This document shows, in pieces, positions 1 through 10,257 of a stretch of DNA of 64,000 nucleotides. The notes beneath the pieces are model-generated. The model saw only the letters and a list, made by a program, of their open reading frames with translations. It did no database searches and was not told the DNA's origin. Position 1 is the first letter of the stretch, and every line of letters begins with the position of its first letter. This DNA is from Rutpela maculata. Lineage: Eukaryota; Arthropoda; Insecta; Coleoptera; Cerambycidae. The stretch is from NCBI GenBank assembly GCA_936432065.2, contig OW386293.2, positions 62,208,265-62,272,264 of the forward strand, read 5' to 3'. Position numbers and translations under genes: made by a program.

Positions 1-97
1 TTATGAACTTTCAGAGAGTCGGATGCTGGTAAATTTGAGCTGTAGCTAATTGTAAATTCATTGTGCAGAAGTTCTTTTCTTCTAGATAAGTTGGTAT

Positions 98-1132
98 TTA
101 AAAATCCTCACGTGATTGTTTATTATATTTATTATACTTTGTAAAATCAAATCTCTTGAATGCCATACTTTTGGGCCAAGATGAGGGATTATATATGTCA
201 TCTCTCAGATCCCAGTCGATTCCAAACATGAAACATTTATTTTGAGATTCTTGAGTCGGTAGTTCTTTAATGCAAATATCAGCGTCTTTAAATTTAGGTT
301 GATTTGTGATAAATTTTTTAATTCTCTCAGCTGTAATGTGTCTTTTAATTCTATACAAGTATAGCCAAACTTTTCTAGTAATTGCAAATTCACTGTCTTC
401 ATTCTCCCCATAGAATTTTTTAGCAGGTCTTCTAGATTTTTTACGATAAGTTACTACATTAAAGTCTTCATCCTCCTTTTTGTCACTTGATAGATTAATG
501 ATCTCATTCATTTTACTTAACTGAGCCGCCTCTAACTGTCTATGGTTAAGTTCTTTTTCAGGCATCCTTGGGTTTGTTGGTAAATTCAAATTTCCCTCTT
601 TGCTTTGTTTTATATTTGTTTGTGCAGTAGACACCTGTTTTTTAATTACTGAACTAAAAGATTCAGCTTTATGGGTTTTTTCTTGGACATTTATGTTTTT
701 GTTGGGTACTTTTTTAGGATTAACTTCTGACTCTTTCTTAATCAACTCAACTTTTTCTTCAAGTAGTTTTTTATTTTCCTCTAATAGTTTATTATTACTT
801 TCTATTAATTTATATTTACTTTCAGATTCCTCCAAAAGTCTTCTAAGCATTAAATTTTCGATTTTCAATTTCTCAAATTCTATTTTGGTACTTGTCTCAT
901 CAGGTTTCCCTTGACTATGTGCATTCAGAGAAAGCCGAGGTAGGTTAGATTCACAACACTTAACTATCGTTTCACTAATAATTACAATATTTTTATTTCG
1001 TTGTATACACGACCTGTGAAAAACACCTCCACAGTTTATACAAACAGCAATAGCACATTTCTTGGATTTACAACATGTAAAAACAGCATTTTTCTGACTA
1101 TCAGAATCAGATTGCTCATCATCAGTAGCCAT
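98..1132 (-). CDS. LINE ORF1 protein with PHD-like zinc finger
   Basis: This is an ORF1 (nucleic-acid-binding) protein of a CR1/Jockey-like non-LTR retrotransposon, about 345 residues from the chosen ATG. Near the N-terminus is a Cys/His cluster (FTCCKS...CINCGGVFHRSC...VKCC) typical of the PHD-like finger in ORF1 of CR1-type LINEs. A charged, Leu/Glu/Lys-rich coiled-coil stretch follows, then a basic region (TYRKKSRRPAKKF), then a C-terminal domain beginning KVWLYLYRIKRHITAERI that aligns by eye with the ORF1 at 37302-38300. The frame is open upstream to 1219, but I prefer the ATG at 1132 because all three ORF1 copies in the window start in the same AAGATGGC context. ORF2 would lie beyond position 1, so the element is cut by the window edge. 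No internal stop is visible. Function is inferred from the family. Confidence 0.8.
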   Translation of the reverse strand: MATDDEQSDSDSQKNAVFTCCKSKKCAIAVCINCGGVFHRSCIQRNKNIVIISETIVKCCESNLPRLSLNAHSQGKPDETSTKIEFEKLKIENLMLRRLLEESESKYKLIESNNKLLEENKKLLEEKVELIKKESEVNPKKVPNKNINVQEKTHKAESFSSVIKKQVSTAQTNIKQSKEGNLNLPTNPRMPEKELNHRQLEAAQLSKMNEIINLSSDKKEDEDFNVVTYRKKSRRPAKKFYGENEDSEFAITRKVWLYLYRIKRHITAERIKKFITNQPKFKDADICIKELPTQESQNKCFMFGIDWDLRDDIYNPSSWPKSMAFKRFDFTKYNKYNKQSREDF

Positions 1133-1406
1133 CTTTAGTATGTCCTTGAACATAATAAAATGTGTAGTAAATTTGCAGCTACTAAGAATTCTACCTGCCT
1201 TTAATGTGCCGCCCACCAATTAGAATTGTTGTCATCGAATAATCGGTTTATTATAGTTTATTGGCATAATATAAAATATTCAAATTTAGTAAATTGAATA
1301 GTAGATAGATGCATTTTTATATTTTAGTCATAAAAATTTAAAAACTTTAAGATGTGATAAAACAATTTTTATTTGTAGAAATGTAATAAATAATTCCCTT
1401 GTAAAA

Positions 1407-1484
1407 ATAACGAACCAAAAATTACTTTGTTAAATATCACTAAATTTAGTGACATTTAGCAAAGTAATATTTGTTTTCGTTATT
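1407..1484. repeat. Imperfect 78-bp palindrome in AT-rich spacer
   Basis: Two arms of about 39 bases are complementary with roughly five mismatches, centred on the perfect 14-base palindrome CACTAAATTTAGTG at 1438-1451. It lies between the ORF1 start and the truncated end of the next LINE. It could be a very short palindromic MITE or a chance hairpin. The rest of 1220-1500 shows nothing recognisable. Confidence 0.5.
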
Positions 1485-1737
1485 TTAAATTTCCGATTAC
1501 GCATTTTCATTTAGCTTGCACCACGGTGTATTTAATATACTCTGGCTTGCACACAGTCACCTGAATAAACCTTAATCCGTTCCTGTCTCGATAACCACTA
1601 GTTCAAATGAAGTCTGCATAGAGGTCTCATCTGCATGGGTTAAAAATTCATTACTTTCATTAGGTCCCTGTAGATGACGCTTGAGATCGTATCCAACAGT
1701 TGATACGCACGCGTTATACTACTAGGTAGTCTATATA
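1485..1737. other. Unassigned spacer
   Basis: Non-coding sequence between the palindrome and the truncated 3' edge of the minus-strand LINE. It has a short local repeat of 'gcttgcacca/ggcttgcacac' type near 1515-1557. I recognise no gene or element. Confidence 0.4.
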
Positions 1738-4268
1738 CAATGATAGGACCTAAAATACTCCCTTGTGGAACTCCACTTTTGGTTTCTGATGAATTGCTAA
1801 TCGTATCGTTATATTTAACACTTGGAGCTCTATTATATATATAATTCTTAAACCATGTGAGGGCTATGTTATTGCAACCGATCTATTTTAACTTAGCGAT
1901 TAGCACGTCGAAATTTACTACATCGAATGCTTTGCTTTGGTCTAGGAAGATAATAATTGTGACTTGCTTATTATCCATAGCTAGTGTGATATCGTCTACA
2001 ATTTGTAGCAGTGCAGATTGAGTGCTGTGCATAGGGCGAAATCCAGATTGAAATTGAGGGATTATGGAATTCTGATAGAGATAGGATTTAAATTGATCGG
2101 CAATAATTTTTTCTATTAATTTTGATAATGCTGGCAGGATGCTAAGTGGTCTGAGGTCTTTTAGTTCAGTGCAGTTTTCTATCTTAGGAAATGGAAGAAC
2201 AAGAGCAGTTTTCCATATATTGGGAAATTGACCAGTGGTCAATGATAGGTTAATTATGTTTACAATTGCATTTATACAGTAGGGTAATACTAGATTCAAC
2301 ATTTTAACACTTATTTCATCAATTCCTATAGCTTCTGATTTGATTGTTTTTATGTGTTTAAAGATATCTGCACTGGTTATTGTTTCTATTGAAAATAACA
2401 ATGTGTCATTTAATTTATTATTACTATAAAATTGTATGATGTTATCATTCGTATGCAGATCGCCCCCTATATTAACAAAAAAGTTATTTATATCGTTTCC
2501 AGTTATTTCCTCATCTAGTTTTAAGGCATAGTTTTTTTCCTTGATATTCCATAGTTTCTTATTTTTTTTCAAAGTATTTTAGGATTATTCCTATTTCTTT
2601 TTAATTCAAATTTTATGTAACAATCTTTTTCTTTTCTAATAGCATTATTCAAGTCATTTTTAAGTTCTACATAATATAGTCGGTCATTTGCATTTTTTTG
2701 TCTCCTTATATTTTTATACGCTTTGTTTTTTAGATTTATCATTTGTTTAATATTGTATGTAATGTATGGTGGAGAATGTTTTACATTTTTTTAACGTGTT
2801 TAACAGGTGCATGTTTATTGAATAATTCTGTTATATTTTTATTTAAGTTCAGTGTGATTGTATCTATATCATAATTATTGTATACATTATTCCAATTTAT
2901 GTTTAGAGCATCTAGAGAAAACTGTTCCATCTCAATATTATTTATGTCTCTATAATGAGTCTTACCAGTTTCTGGAAGAGTACAGCTTATACTAAGTTCA
3001 CAATATACTAGCATATGATCTGAAATACCTTCGATATTCATTATGTCACTCTTAATTGCATCTAGGGTATCACTAACACAAATAATGTCAATTAACCCTT
3101 TCAGGCTTAGTGGTCATCCTGTGGAACCACCTTATGTACGCAAAAATGAACTTTGACAAATAATGAATTAATTAAATTATGTGAATTTTGTGACCAAAAA
3201 TATTTATCTTCTTTTTCACTATCTGAAATAATGTTGAGAATCGTTTGAAAAGAGTTGTTTAATTTTGTGTATTCGGTAGAACAACGATGTCTCAGGGTCC
3301 CACGTGTAGAGGTACGCAGTACTGAAGATCCATTAGTAAGACATATTTAAATCGAGAACTGTCTATTGGAAAAAAAAATTGATAACGATCTCGATAACGA
3401 TATTAGTAGAACTGGTAGACAATACCTTCACCACGAAAATTTTTTCCAACTCAGATAAGAAGTCTCAAACTCAATGTTTCTAAGAGTAGACATTCTTATG
3501 TATATTGAAGATAATAAAAAGGTTCATAAGGGTTCTAATCGTATATCTTGTCATTTTTTATATGCCCTGAAAGGGTTAAAGATTCCCCAACATTATGTAT
3601 TCTTGTTGGAGTATCAACTATTTGGTTTAATTTAAACTGAATTAAAATATTATTAAATAGATTATATCCACAAGTATTACAATCCATAAGGTTTATATTT
3701 AGGTCTCCCATTACTATAATACAATCGCATTCCAAGTATATTTGTTCCAGTACTTCTACAAGGTCGTCTAATACGTCGGCTTATAAATGATACCTAATCC
3801 TAAAGTTTGTTTTTTTAAATTGACTTTGACCTATAACTGCTCTAAACCTCGTGTGAAATCTGCGGTCTTATAATATATTGTGCATTTATAACCATGTTTT
3901 ACATAAAGCGCTGTTCCTCCCCCTCTTGTAGGACAGTCTGAGCGTATTAATTGATAATTGGGTAAAGATATGTACTCAGAAGGATAGTCTTTTTGGAGCG
4001 AAGTTTCACTAATTCCAATAAAGTCAAACGATTGTGTACACTAACTTCTTTGAAAATATCGTACCCTGTATGTATTGAGCGTATGTTCAAGTGTCCGTAT
4101 TTCATACTTAGTTTTTTGGATATCCCTACTTCCTTAAAGTTTGGTTTTCGAGCTTGGACTGCTGTCTCTGGGCTAAAAAAGTTCTCCTTAGATCATATTC
4201 CTCTTAATGAAACGCCTGTCCTCCAATATTGGACTACGTAGACTTTGTGAAATAGTTCTTCAGTAGGT
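1738..4268 (-). pseudogene. Degraded LINE ORF2 (endonuclease and reverse transcriptase)
   Basis: ORF2 of a CR1/Jockey-like LINE, read from about 4268 down to 1738 with several frameshifts. The APE-type endonuclease is seen as HLNIRSI (about 4100), GGGTALYVKHGYKC (about 3900), VMGDLNINLMDC (about 3700), DTPTRIHN (about 3620) and GISDHMLVYCEL (about 3020). The reverse transcriptase runs from about 2400, with LRPLSILPALSKLIEKI, GFRPMHSTQSAL, FLDQSKAFDVVNFDVL and, near 1740-1780, SGVPQGSILGP. The copy ends there, before the YxDD motif, so it lacks its catalytic centre and 3' end. It lies directly downstream of its own ORF1 (4269-5198) and is interrupted by a TTAA-flanked MITE at 3096-3575. It is a dead copy. 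Confidence 0.85.
3096..3575. mobile_element. piggyBac-like MITE in the LINE endonuclease
   Basis: A 480-bp non-coding insert flanked on both sides by TTAA (3092-3095 and 3576-3579). Its ends are inverted copies of CCCTTTCAGG. A TTAA target duplication and termini starting CCC are hallmarks of the piggyBac superfamily. Removing the insert with one TTAA rejoins the LINE endonuclease reading frame between the residues GES-L and IDIIC, which confirms the boundaries. No transposase is encoded, so it must have been moved in trans. Family assignment beyond piggyBac-like is inference. Confidence 0.85.
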
Positions 4269-5198
4269 TCAGAATGCAGAATTATTTCCTAAAGTGTTTA
4301 AGTTTTTAACTGAGATATGCTCATAATGTTGAAAATTTTCCAAATCTTTTAGATAGTCTTTCATGTCATCTTCAGTAACATCTCTTCCCGTTATTCTGCC
4401 CACATATATGTATTTGCGACGCACGCCACTGATAATTTTTTCTGATTTGCCCTCAATTTTTCCTGTGGCAAACTTAGTTTCTGGAATCTGGAACTTTCTT
4501 CTGGAAGATTTCTGTACAGGTCTGTTTATGTACTACTTCGGTGAAACCATCCTCATTATTCATAGGTTTATTTGACAAGTTTTGGAGGAATTTGAGGTGC
4601 TTGGAATATCATTTGCTAAATTGATGATATCCTGCATAACTTTTGTTTGTATTTTTTCCAACTCTGTGGTGTTTCCATTTGAATTGTGATTAGTTTTTTG
4701 TAGAGCCTTTTTTTGTGCTTGTTTATTATATTTATCATCTTGACTAGACATACTCATTTTATCTGTATTTTTTGCTGTTGATATGTTTTTACTTACATCT
4801 GACTGATTTTTATCATCCACTTTTTCAGTTAATAATTCAATTACCCAGTCTTGATATCTTATAATATTTCTTAATTCGTTTACAAGAATATTTTTTTCAT
4901 CTAATAGTTGTTTTAAATAATTTATTTCTAATTGGACTTCTTCATAAGATTCTGTAGGTGTTGTCTGGTCTTGTGATTGTGATTGAACACTATTTTTTTT
5001 GCAACATTCAACAATGCCTCTTCCTGTTATTTCTAAACCAACAACCCTTGTGGCACAAGAGTTGTGATACATTTTATAACAGGTAGCACACTTAACTCCA
5101 CTGGCGACAACACTTTTGCAGAAAGAACACTGACTTTTACCACTTTCATCACCTTTATTTTCTGAGAGCTCTAGAATAGCTGTTTGTCCTGCAGCCAT
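4269..5198 (-). pseudogene. LINE ORF1 (PHD-like finger), frameshifted
   Basis: ORF1 of the minus-strand LINE whose ORF2 follows at 4268-1738. It starts at an ATG in AAGATGGC context (5198). The N-terminus has a Cys/His cluster: CSFCKS, CATCYKMYHNSC and VECCKK. A Glu/Leu-rich coiled coil follows (EVQLEINYLKQLLDEKN), then a Lys/Ser/Asn-rich linker. The first frame ends at 4560. The C-terminal domain continues in other frames (VRRKYIYVGRITGRDVTEDD, then DYLKDLENFQHYEHISVKNL) and stops at 4269-4271. At least two frameshifts separate the halves. It resembles the ORF1s at 98-1132 and 37302-38300 in layout but is clearly a different lineage. Confidence 0.8.
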
Positions 5199-5344
5199 CT
5201 TGGCCGCGATAACAAAAGGTGAAAAGTTTATGAGGTATAGTAAAATCGAAAACACTGATCTATGTAAGCCATAGCTTGATAGTTAATATATGTAAAACCG
5301 TATGTCTTTTTTACAAAAAGACATAAATCACGATTAGAGTGTCC

Positions 5345-5876
5345 TCATAAAAATTAGTCATCAATTCATTGAGCATGTAGATAGCACAAAGTTCTTAGAT
5401 GTGGTTTTAGATCAAAAAATTACCTGGGAAAAACACATTAATTCCATAATTTATCAATTAGGTTTAACCTATTTTTTGTTAAGAAAGCTACATAATGCTG
5501 TTATAACATAAATATTGAGATTGGCATATTTTGGCCTTGTTCAATCAATTGTATCATGTGTACTTATATTTTGAGGCTCCTCAGCCCATTTCGAGAAGAT
5601 ATTTATGTATATCGGAGTACATCCTCGGACACATTCCAGAGATATATTCAAAAGTATCAGGATTCTCACTCTTCCATCATTATACATACTTCTGTTGATA
5701 TTACATATAAAAAAGCGTGAATATCTATTAATTAGAAACAACTCAATACATACCTATGACACACGCATAAAAAATAATCTATATTTACTATTCTCGAGAC
5801 TTTCTATTGGACAAAACTCTCATACAAACCAAGGTATTATTTCTTATTATTTTATCTAATCCCACTAATAGGGAAT

Positions 5877-5924
<48 letters not shown>

Positions 5925-6378
5925 ATGACTCGTAGTTGTGATAGTAATCTTGCTCAGTACGAGAGGAACCGCAGGTTCGGACATTTGGTTCATGCACTCG
6001 CTCGAGCAGGCGGTGGTGCGAAGGTGGCAATGATACTTGTTTGGAGAAATTAATACTTTTAATAAAATGAAATCATCGCTAAATAATTATTTATTAAATA
6101 TGACATTTTACTCCCTTATTGAATATCTAGAAATGTAATGATATTCATAGCGTTTCTTGTTTGTTACGATTCATAATATGTTGTTTTATACAATTACTTA
6201 TTTTATTTCTGTACTGTTTATACTATTTATGTTACTTGTACTATGTTTATACTATTTTACCATTTATGTTTATACTATTTGTGTTCCTCCTGGATTTTGG
6301 ACACGTTCTATAAATTTTGTACAATCTTTTGTGTATGGAATTTTATGTGATGAATAAATCATTATTATTATTATTATG
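5345..6378 (+). pseudogene. LINE ORF2 C-terminal remnant with 3' tail
   Basis: A 5'-truncated LINE copy. It keeps the post-RT region (STKFLDVVLDQKITWEKHI, SIRILTLPSLYILLLILHIK, HTYDTRIKNN, SRLSIGQNSHTNQGI) with several stops. The conserved C-terminus resumes downstream (FNKMKSSLNNYLLNMTFYSL, then IEYLEM and stop, about 6058-6138), matching the same part of the ORF2 at 41.1 kb. A 3' UTR and an (ATT)n tail at about 6357-6378 mark the true 3' end. Between the two coding parts lies a 163-bp piece of 28S rRNA (5861-6023). Confidence 0.8.
5861..6023 (+). rRNA. 28S rRNA fragment (pseudogene) inside a LINE
   Basis: The segment matches the conserved 3' part of insect 28S rRNA from memory. It starts at CCCACTAATAGGGAA, runs through GTGAGCTGGGTTTAGACCGT and GACAGGTTAGTTTTACCC, includes the sarcin-ricin loop core AGTACGAGAGGAACC, and ends at GGTGGTGCGAAG. 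Homology stops abruptly at both ends. It has a few substitutions, for example GGGAATGTGAG where GGGAACGTGAG is usual. It is far too short to be a functional rRNA gene and it splits a LINE ORF2, so it is a captured or inserted fragment. Confidence 0.93.
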
Positions 6379-6569
6379 ATAGAAATGTTCTAAACTGCAT
6401 ATGTTATCCAATTTGCATTAATGGGCCATACCCTATACACTTGGTTGAAATAAAATAAAAACATGTTAACTTACATATGTTTATTGAACTTTGTAAATAT
6501 GGCTAGCAAAAATAAAATTCTTAAATAAAAAAAGTATCACAGTGCTCTTATCTATTTATTCAGGTTCTA

Positions 6570-6649
6570 GTTATGAAAGGACTGATTTTATTTGACGAGT
6601 GTAATATTTACGAATTACATGAGTCAAATAAAATTACTCTTTTCATAAC
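6570..6649. repeat. Strong 38-bp-arm hairpin
   Basis: Two arms of about 38 bases (6570-6607 and 6612-6649), starting GTTATGAAA and ending TTTCATAAC, pair with few mismatches around a 4-base loop. A shorter inverted repeat with the same ends (GTTATGAAA...TTTCATAAC) recurs at about 7758-7784. This could be the core of a small MITE family. Confidence 0.6.
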
Positions 6650-6652
6650 GTG

Positions 6653-7650
6653 TTAAATAAAAGGACAAGGGTAGATAAGCTATCTAATTTTCGCCCACTA
6701 ATTTCATAAAAAAGAAAAGTTCTCCTTAAAGTCATTAAGCGTTATTTATTTATAGTTGAACATATGATCTTTATGTTTCTATATGTTTTACATTTGAAAA
6801 ACAACAGTAGGACATAGTAATATCATTTCAAAGTGGGCATGTTTGCAGTTTTTTAGTCATTTTTGACCTTTTTCCGAACTTTTAATGTATATTTCAGTTA
6901 GATGCGCTCAATGAAACAAGATAAACTATACCTCATTTCATTGTTGAGCATTTAAGCTTTTAAATGATGGTTAATTTATATTGTTTCATCAAGCGCTTCA
7001 ATGTATAAAAAACAAAATCGTTTCCGCGGGAGTCGTAGTAGTGTCGACGTTGCGTGCGAATTTAAACGTGTCAGCGCTCAAAACCACATATTGTGGTAAG
7101 TATTGAATAAGAATATGTTTATCCACGACCATCGTATAATCATTGCATTCTACATTTAACAATTGTCAAATAATGATAGTCATTATTCCAACCAAACATA
7201 TAATGAACATAATCTGATTCTAACACATATTTAACCAACCAGAAACTAATTGTTTCATTCTAACGCACCTTTGACCAATCAGGAACTAGTAATTTTCATA
7301 AGGAAACGGCGAATCCATTTTTTGATGTTTTCGTGCATATTTTCGTGTTTGACGTTGTTTTACTGTAAATGAACTTTATTTTTTCAGTTTTAAACGATTA
7401 AAACAGATAGTCGTGGATAAATTATAGTATTCAGTTCGTGTATAATGGCTGTTACCCACTTCGTCTCGTGCCGTAAAGATCACCCCCGTGAGTAATAGCC
7501 ATCATTATACGCTCACTGAATAATCTACTATTCCAAAGAACAGTTTTGTATTACTCGTCAAGACATATAGTACTCGGAAAATATAATGACATACAACATG
7601 GCCGATGGGCGGAAAAAGGCCCTTATCTACCCTTGTCCTTTTATCTAATT
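6653..7650. repeat. ~1-kb block bounded by ~40-bp inverted repeats
   Basis: The sequence around AAAGGACAAGGGTAGATAAG (about 6660-6680) recurs inverted at about 7618-7640. The arms can be extended to about 40 bp with mismatches. Inside are no long ORFs, but there are further inverted motifs: TTTATCCACGAC near 7118 against GTCGTGGATAAA near 7410, and a hairpin at about 7440-7508 around TAATGGCTGTTAC / GTAATAGCCAT. This fits a non-autonomous DNA element. No target-site duplication is clear, so the family is unassigned. The flanks (6379-6569, 7651-7987) hold nothing else I recognise. Confidence 0.45.
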
Positions 7651-7987
7651 TCACTCTAAAATAGAAAAGAAATGGCAATTTATTTTGAATACTACTTTAA
7701 TAATTAGTTACGTAAAAATTCCTTACATCACTAGTTATGTAACGAAACTTGACTGTTATGAAAAATGTGACGTTTCATAACGTCAAAAATGCATTTAAAA
7801 GGACCCCGCATGTAAAATAATGCCTGACAGATTTGGTTGAAATTGAAATATGTTATTTATGAAATCATCCTGAATAAAAGTCTCCATGGGAGCAAGGCCG
7901 AAAAATTAATAGTTTTTAAGTTGTGAAGCTTTAAAGTTGTCTATCCATGGTATATCAAATTCGGAACGAATTATGATGTAAAACATA

Positions 7988-8084
7988 AGAAGAAGAAAGA
8001 AAGATTTATTGGTGCTAAAAAAACAGAGATACACAAGTCAAGAAAAGTTTACAGTACACATTACTTAACACAACGAATCACACT
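7988..8084 (-). mobile_element. 3' tail of a heavily truncated LINE
   Basis: Read on the minus strand, the block ends in AATAAATCTTTCTTTCTTC followed by TTCT, a LINE-style 3' end with a simple-sequence tail. The same kind of tail closes the LINE at 25754. Only about 100 bp remain and no coding sequence is left. Confidence 0.5.
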
Positions 8085-8812
8085 AGCAAAAAGCCTGACA
8101 ACTAATATCTTTGTCATAAGAAACTTGATAGGAATTGTAGCCCAGCCAGTACTTAAAACTGTCTACCATGCACTAATCCAAACTAAGCTAAGTTACGCAA
8201 TTTTAGCCTGGGGCCATGCACCTTCGGCCTCAAGATTATTCAGTCTTCAACGCAGAGCTGTACATTTAATTGATGGGCTAGGATATAGGGAAGAGTGTAA
8301 AAAGAGTTTCATTGAGTTAAAAATTCTGTCCTTTCCATGTTTATTTATACTTGAATGCCTTATGTACGTAAAAAATAACAGCAAGCGGTATCTAATGCAT
8401 AATGATGTACATAATTATGAAACTACAAATAATTCCAGTATTTACTTAGATTATCATAGAGTATATAAATCACGTACAAGCATTTAGGACATAAATTTTT
8501 CAATCTCCTCCCAAGTAATATCAAAAACCTGCAACCAAGATTATTTAAAAATAAAATCAAGGAGTATTTGCTCAATAAATGTTTTTATTCACTAAATGAA
8601 TTTTGTAATAACAACTTTTCAGTTTTGTAATAGGAACTTAAAAGATACAACTATTTCCGTTTTATATTTTACATTAATTGTTTATTGATAGTTTGTTCAC
8701 ATCATCGTTATTGTAGTTTATTACTTTTATTACTTTACTTACTAATTTGACATGTGTAAACAGTTTATTGTATTAACACGAATAAAGAATTGAATTGAAT
8801 TGAATTGAACTA
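8085..8812 (+). pseudogene. 5'-truncated LINE: ORF2 C-terminus, 3' UTR and tail
   Basis: It carries the C-terminal part of a Jockey/CR1-like ORF2: TTNIFVIRNL, VYHALIQTKLSYAILAWGHA, LFSLQRRAVHLIDGLGYREE and ILSFPCLFILECLMYVKNN. The first frame stops at 8487. After a frameshift the conserved end follows (FFNLLPSNIKNLQP, then KIKEYLLNKCFYSLNEF). The 3' UTR closes with AATAAAG and (GAATT)n repeats at about 8785-8810. RT catalytic motifs are absent, lost by 5' truncation, which is usual for target-primed reverse transcription. Confidence 0.82.
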
Positions 8813-9119
8813 CTTGTAAAACAAGTTAATTATGACTAGATCATAAATATTTATCAAAATTCTTATAAAAATTGTATTAAAACCTACTTTATGATGACAA
8901 AGTCTCGTGTATACATAAAATTGCTATTCTACAATTTTGAAATAAAAACTATGTAATTAAAATTGACTAATCGGAAGATCCACTTTTACAACAAATATGA
9001 CAATAATTAGCTTAGTTATACATATAAGATCACAACAAAAACGATATGCTGTAGATACATATCAATACTTTAAATGGTTACAAATAATTACGAACAAATA
9101 AAATCCTTGTTGTTATAAA
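8813..9119. other. AT-rich spacer, nothing recognised
   Basis: No ORF or repeat structure is supported in this stretch. Its distal part, from about 9060, may be the 3' end of the SINE that follows on the minus strand. Confidence 0.4.
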
Positions 9120-9321
9120 CAGCACAGATAGTAGACAACCCCCAAATCCATAGCCAAGGTTGTGCGGAAGGGGGTTACACATTTGGAAAAACGCAGACAT
9201 ACATTCTCACTCACCGGTGTTGTCAATACCGGGGCTGGGGGTCGAACCCAGAGCGCGACAGACAGTCGGTCAGCATTTTCGCCACTCAATACGCTTTAAC
9301 CAACTGAGCTACCGCGTCGGC
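9120..9321 (-). mobile_element. tRNA-derived SINE
   Basis: On the minus strand the 5' end (about 9320 down to 9232) is tRNA-like. It starts CCGACGCGGTAGCTCAGTTG, which contains a good pol III A box (TAGCTCAGTTGG). About 50 bases on is a B box, GGTTCGACCCC. A non-tRNA body follows (GTATGTCTGCGTTTTTCC... then GGTTGTGCG). The tRNA cloverleaf is not cleanly preserved and a long body follows, so this is a SINE rather than a tRNA gene. Only one copy is seen here, so the 3' boundary is uncertain. Confidence 0.72.
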
Positions 9322-9365
9322 TGAAGAACAGCTGGAGTTTGACACGAATTTTTAAAATTTGGAAT

Positions 9366-9617
9366 CTAACAAACTAATTAGCCCCCTCCCTAGATATGGA
9401 CCACAATACCAACCGGAAGTTGCATGATTAAGTCCAATTTTTAGAGTGAAAACTTTTTATTTTTCAGTCTCAGTATAGACCTGCGTGTTAAGTACGTATA
9501 AAGGGTAAATAAATAGATTTCAGGCCTCCTCGCTGGAGATGTACCACAATAATACAGGTCTGAAGTCCGAACCGGAAGTTGCATAATAAGTCCATTTTAA
9601 GGGTGAAGACTTTTTCA
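9366..9617. repeat. Diverged direct duplication
   Basis: Two ~90-bp segments (about 9366-9450 and 9525-9617) share 'accacaat...aaccggaagttgcat...aagtcca' and 'gtgaa(a/g)actttt'. They look like an old tandem duplication or two copies of one repeat. No coding content. Confidence 0.45.
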
Positions 9618-9619
9618 GC

Positions 9620-9620
<1 letters not shown>

Positions 9621-9668
<48 letters not shown>
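9621..9668. repeat. (TA)n microsatellite
   Basis: An uninterrupted run of TA of about 48 bp. It gives spurious Tyr-Ile ORFs. Confidence 0.95.
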
Positions 9669-9675
<7 letters not shown>

Positions 9676-10257
9676 AGTTGGCATCCCACAATGTAAAATT
9701 TTAGGTTCAGTTGGCATCCGGTATTCGGATGCCATCTGACCTGCTAGAGATATTAACGCAGGGGCATCGTAGATGTCGTATTATGCCATTAAAACTTATT
9801 TTAAGTTGGAGGTCATTTTAACACCCTAGTGAATATTTTAGTTCAGCGGTTTGTTACTAGCTGCCGTGCCTGTCGCTCGAAAAATATTCATTTTGAATAC
9901 CTGCTGACCACAGAAGCGGTTTAGATGGCATCTAGTCAGCTGGCAACACCGTGGAAGTAGGTTATTATATACCACATGTTGATCCAGATGTTTTAGTTTG
10001 CTCGAATATATTACTACTAGGAAAAGTAAACTTAGTGGAGACAATTCGTGTAACTGTTAAAATGAGGACGGAATTTGTACCTACCTCTTGATTGTAAACA
10101 ACTTTTGTTAAGAATGGTTCAGCAAGGCTATAAGTAAAATAGTGTTCTGTAGTTTAATTAAACTACAGAAGTAAGAGAGAAGTTATTAGCAAAAATATTT
10201 TAGATACGTGATAAACTACAAAATTATGTTAATGTAAAAGAATCTTATTTAGTCTAA
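9669..10257. other. Non-coding spacer with a perfect 26-bp palindrome
   Basis: No gene is recognised. A perfect 26-base palindrome lies at 10145-10170, centred on GTTTAATTAAAC. A repeated phrase 'gttggcatcc' occurs near 9675 and 9710. Confidence 0.5.

Noticed and set aside
1600..1660. A YADD-like RT active site ('HADE') continuing the LINE at 1738
   Set aside because: After SILGPII the frame no longer follows RT sequence and the surrounding residues fit no relative; the LINE is truncated at about 1738.
5868..6023. A functional rRNA gene or an R1/R2 target site
   Set aside because: Only ~163 bp are present, with substitutions, and the stretch does not include the R1/R2 insertion region.
9232..9320. 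Functional tRNA gene on the minus strand
   Set aside because: Good A and B boxes, but the cloverleaf does not close and a SINE body follows without a terminator.
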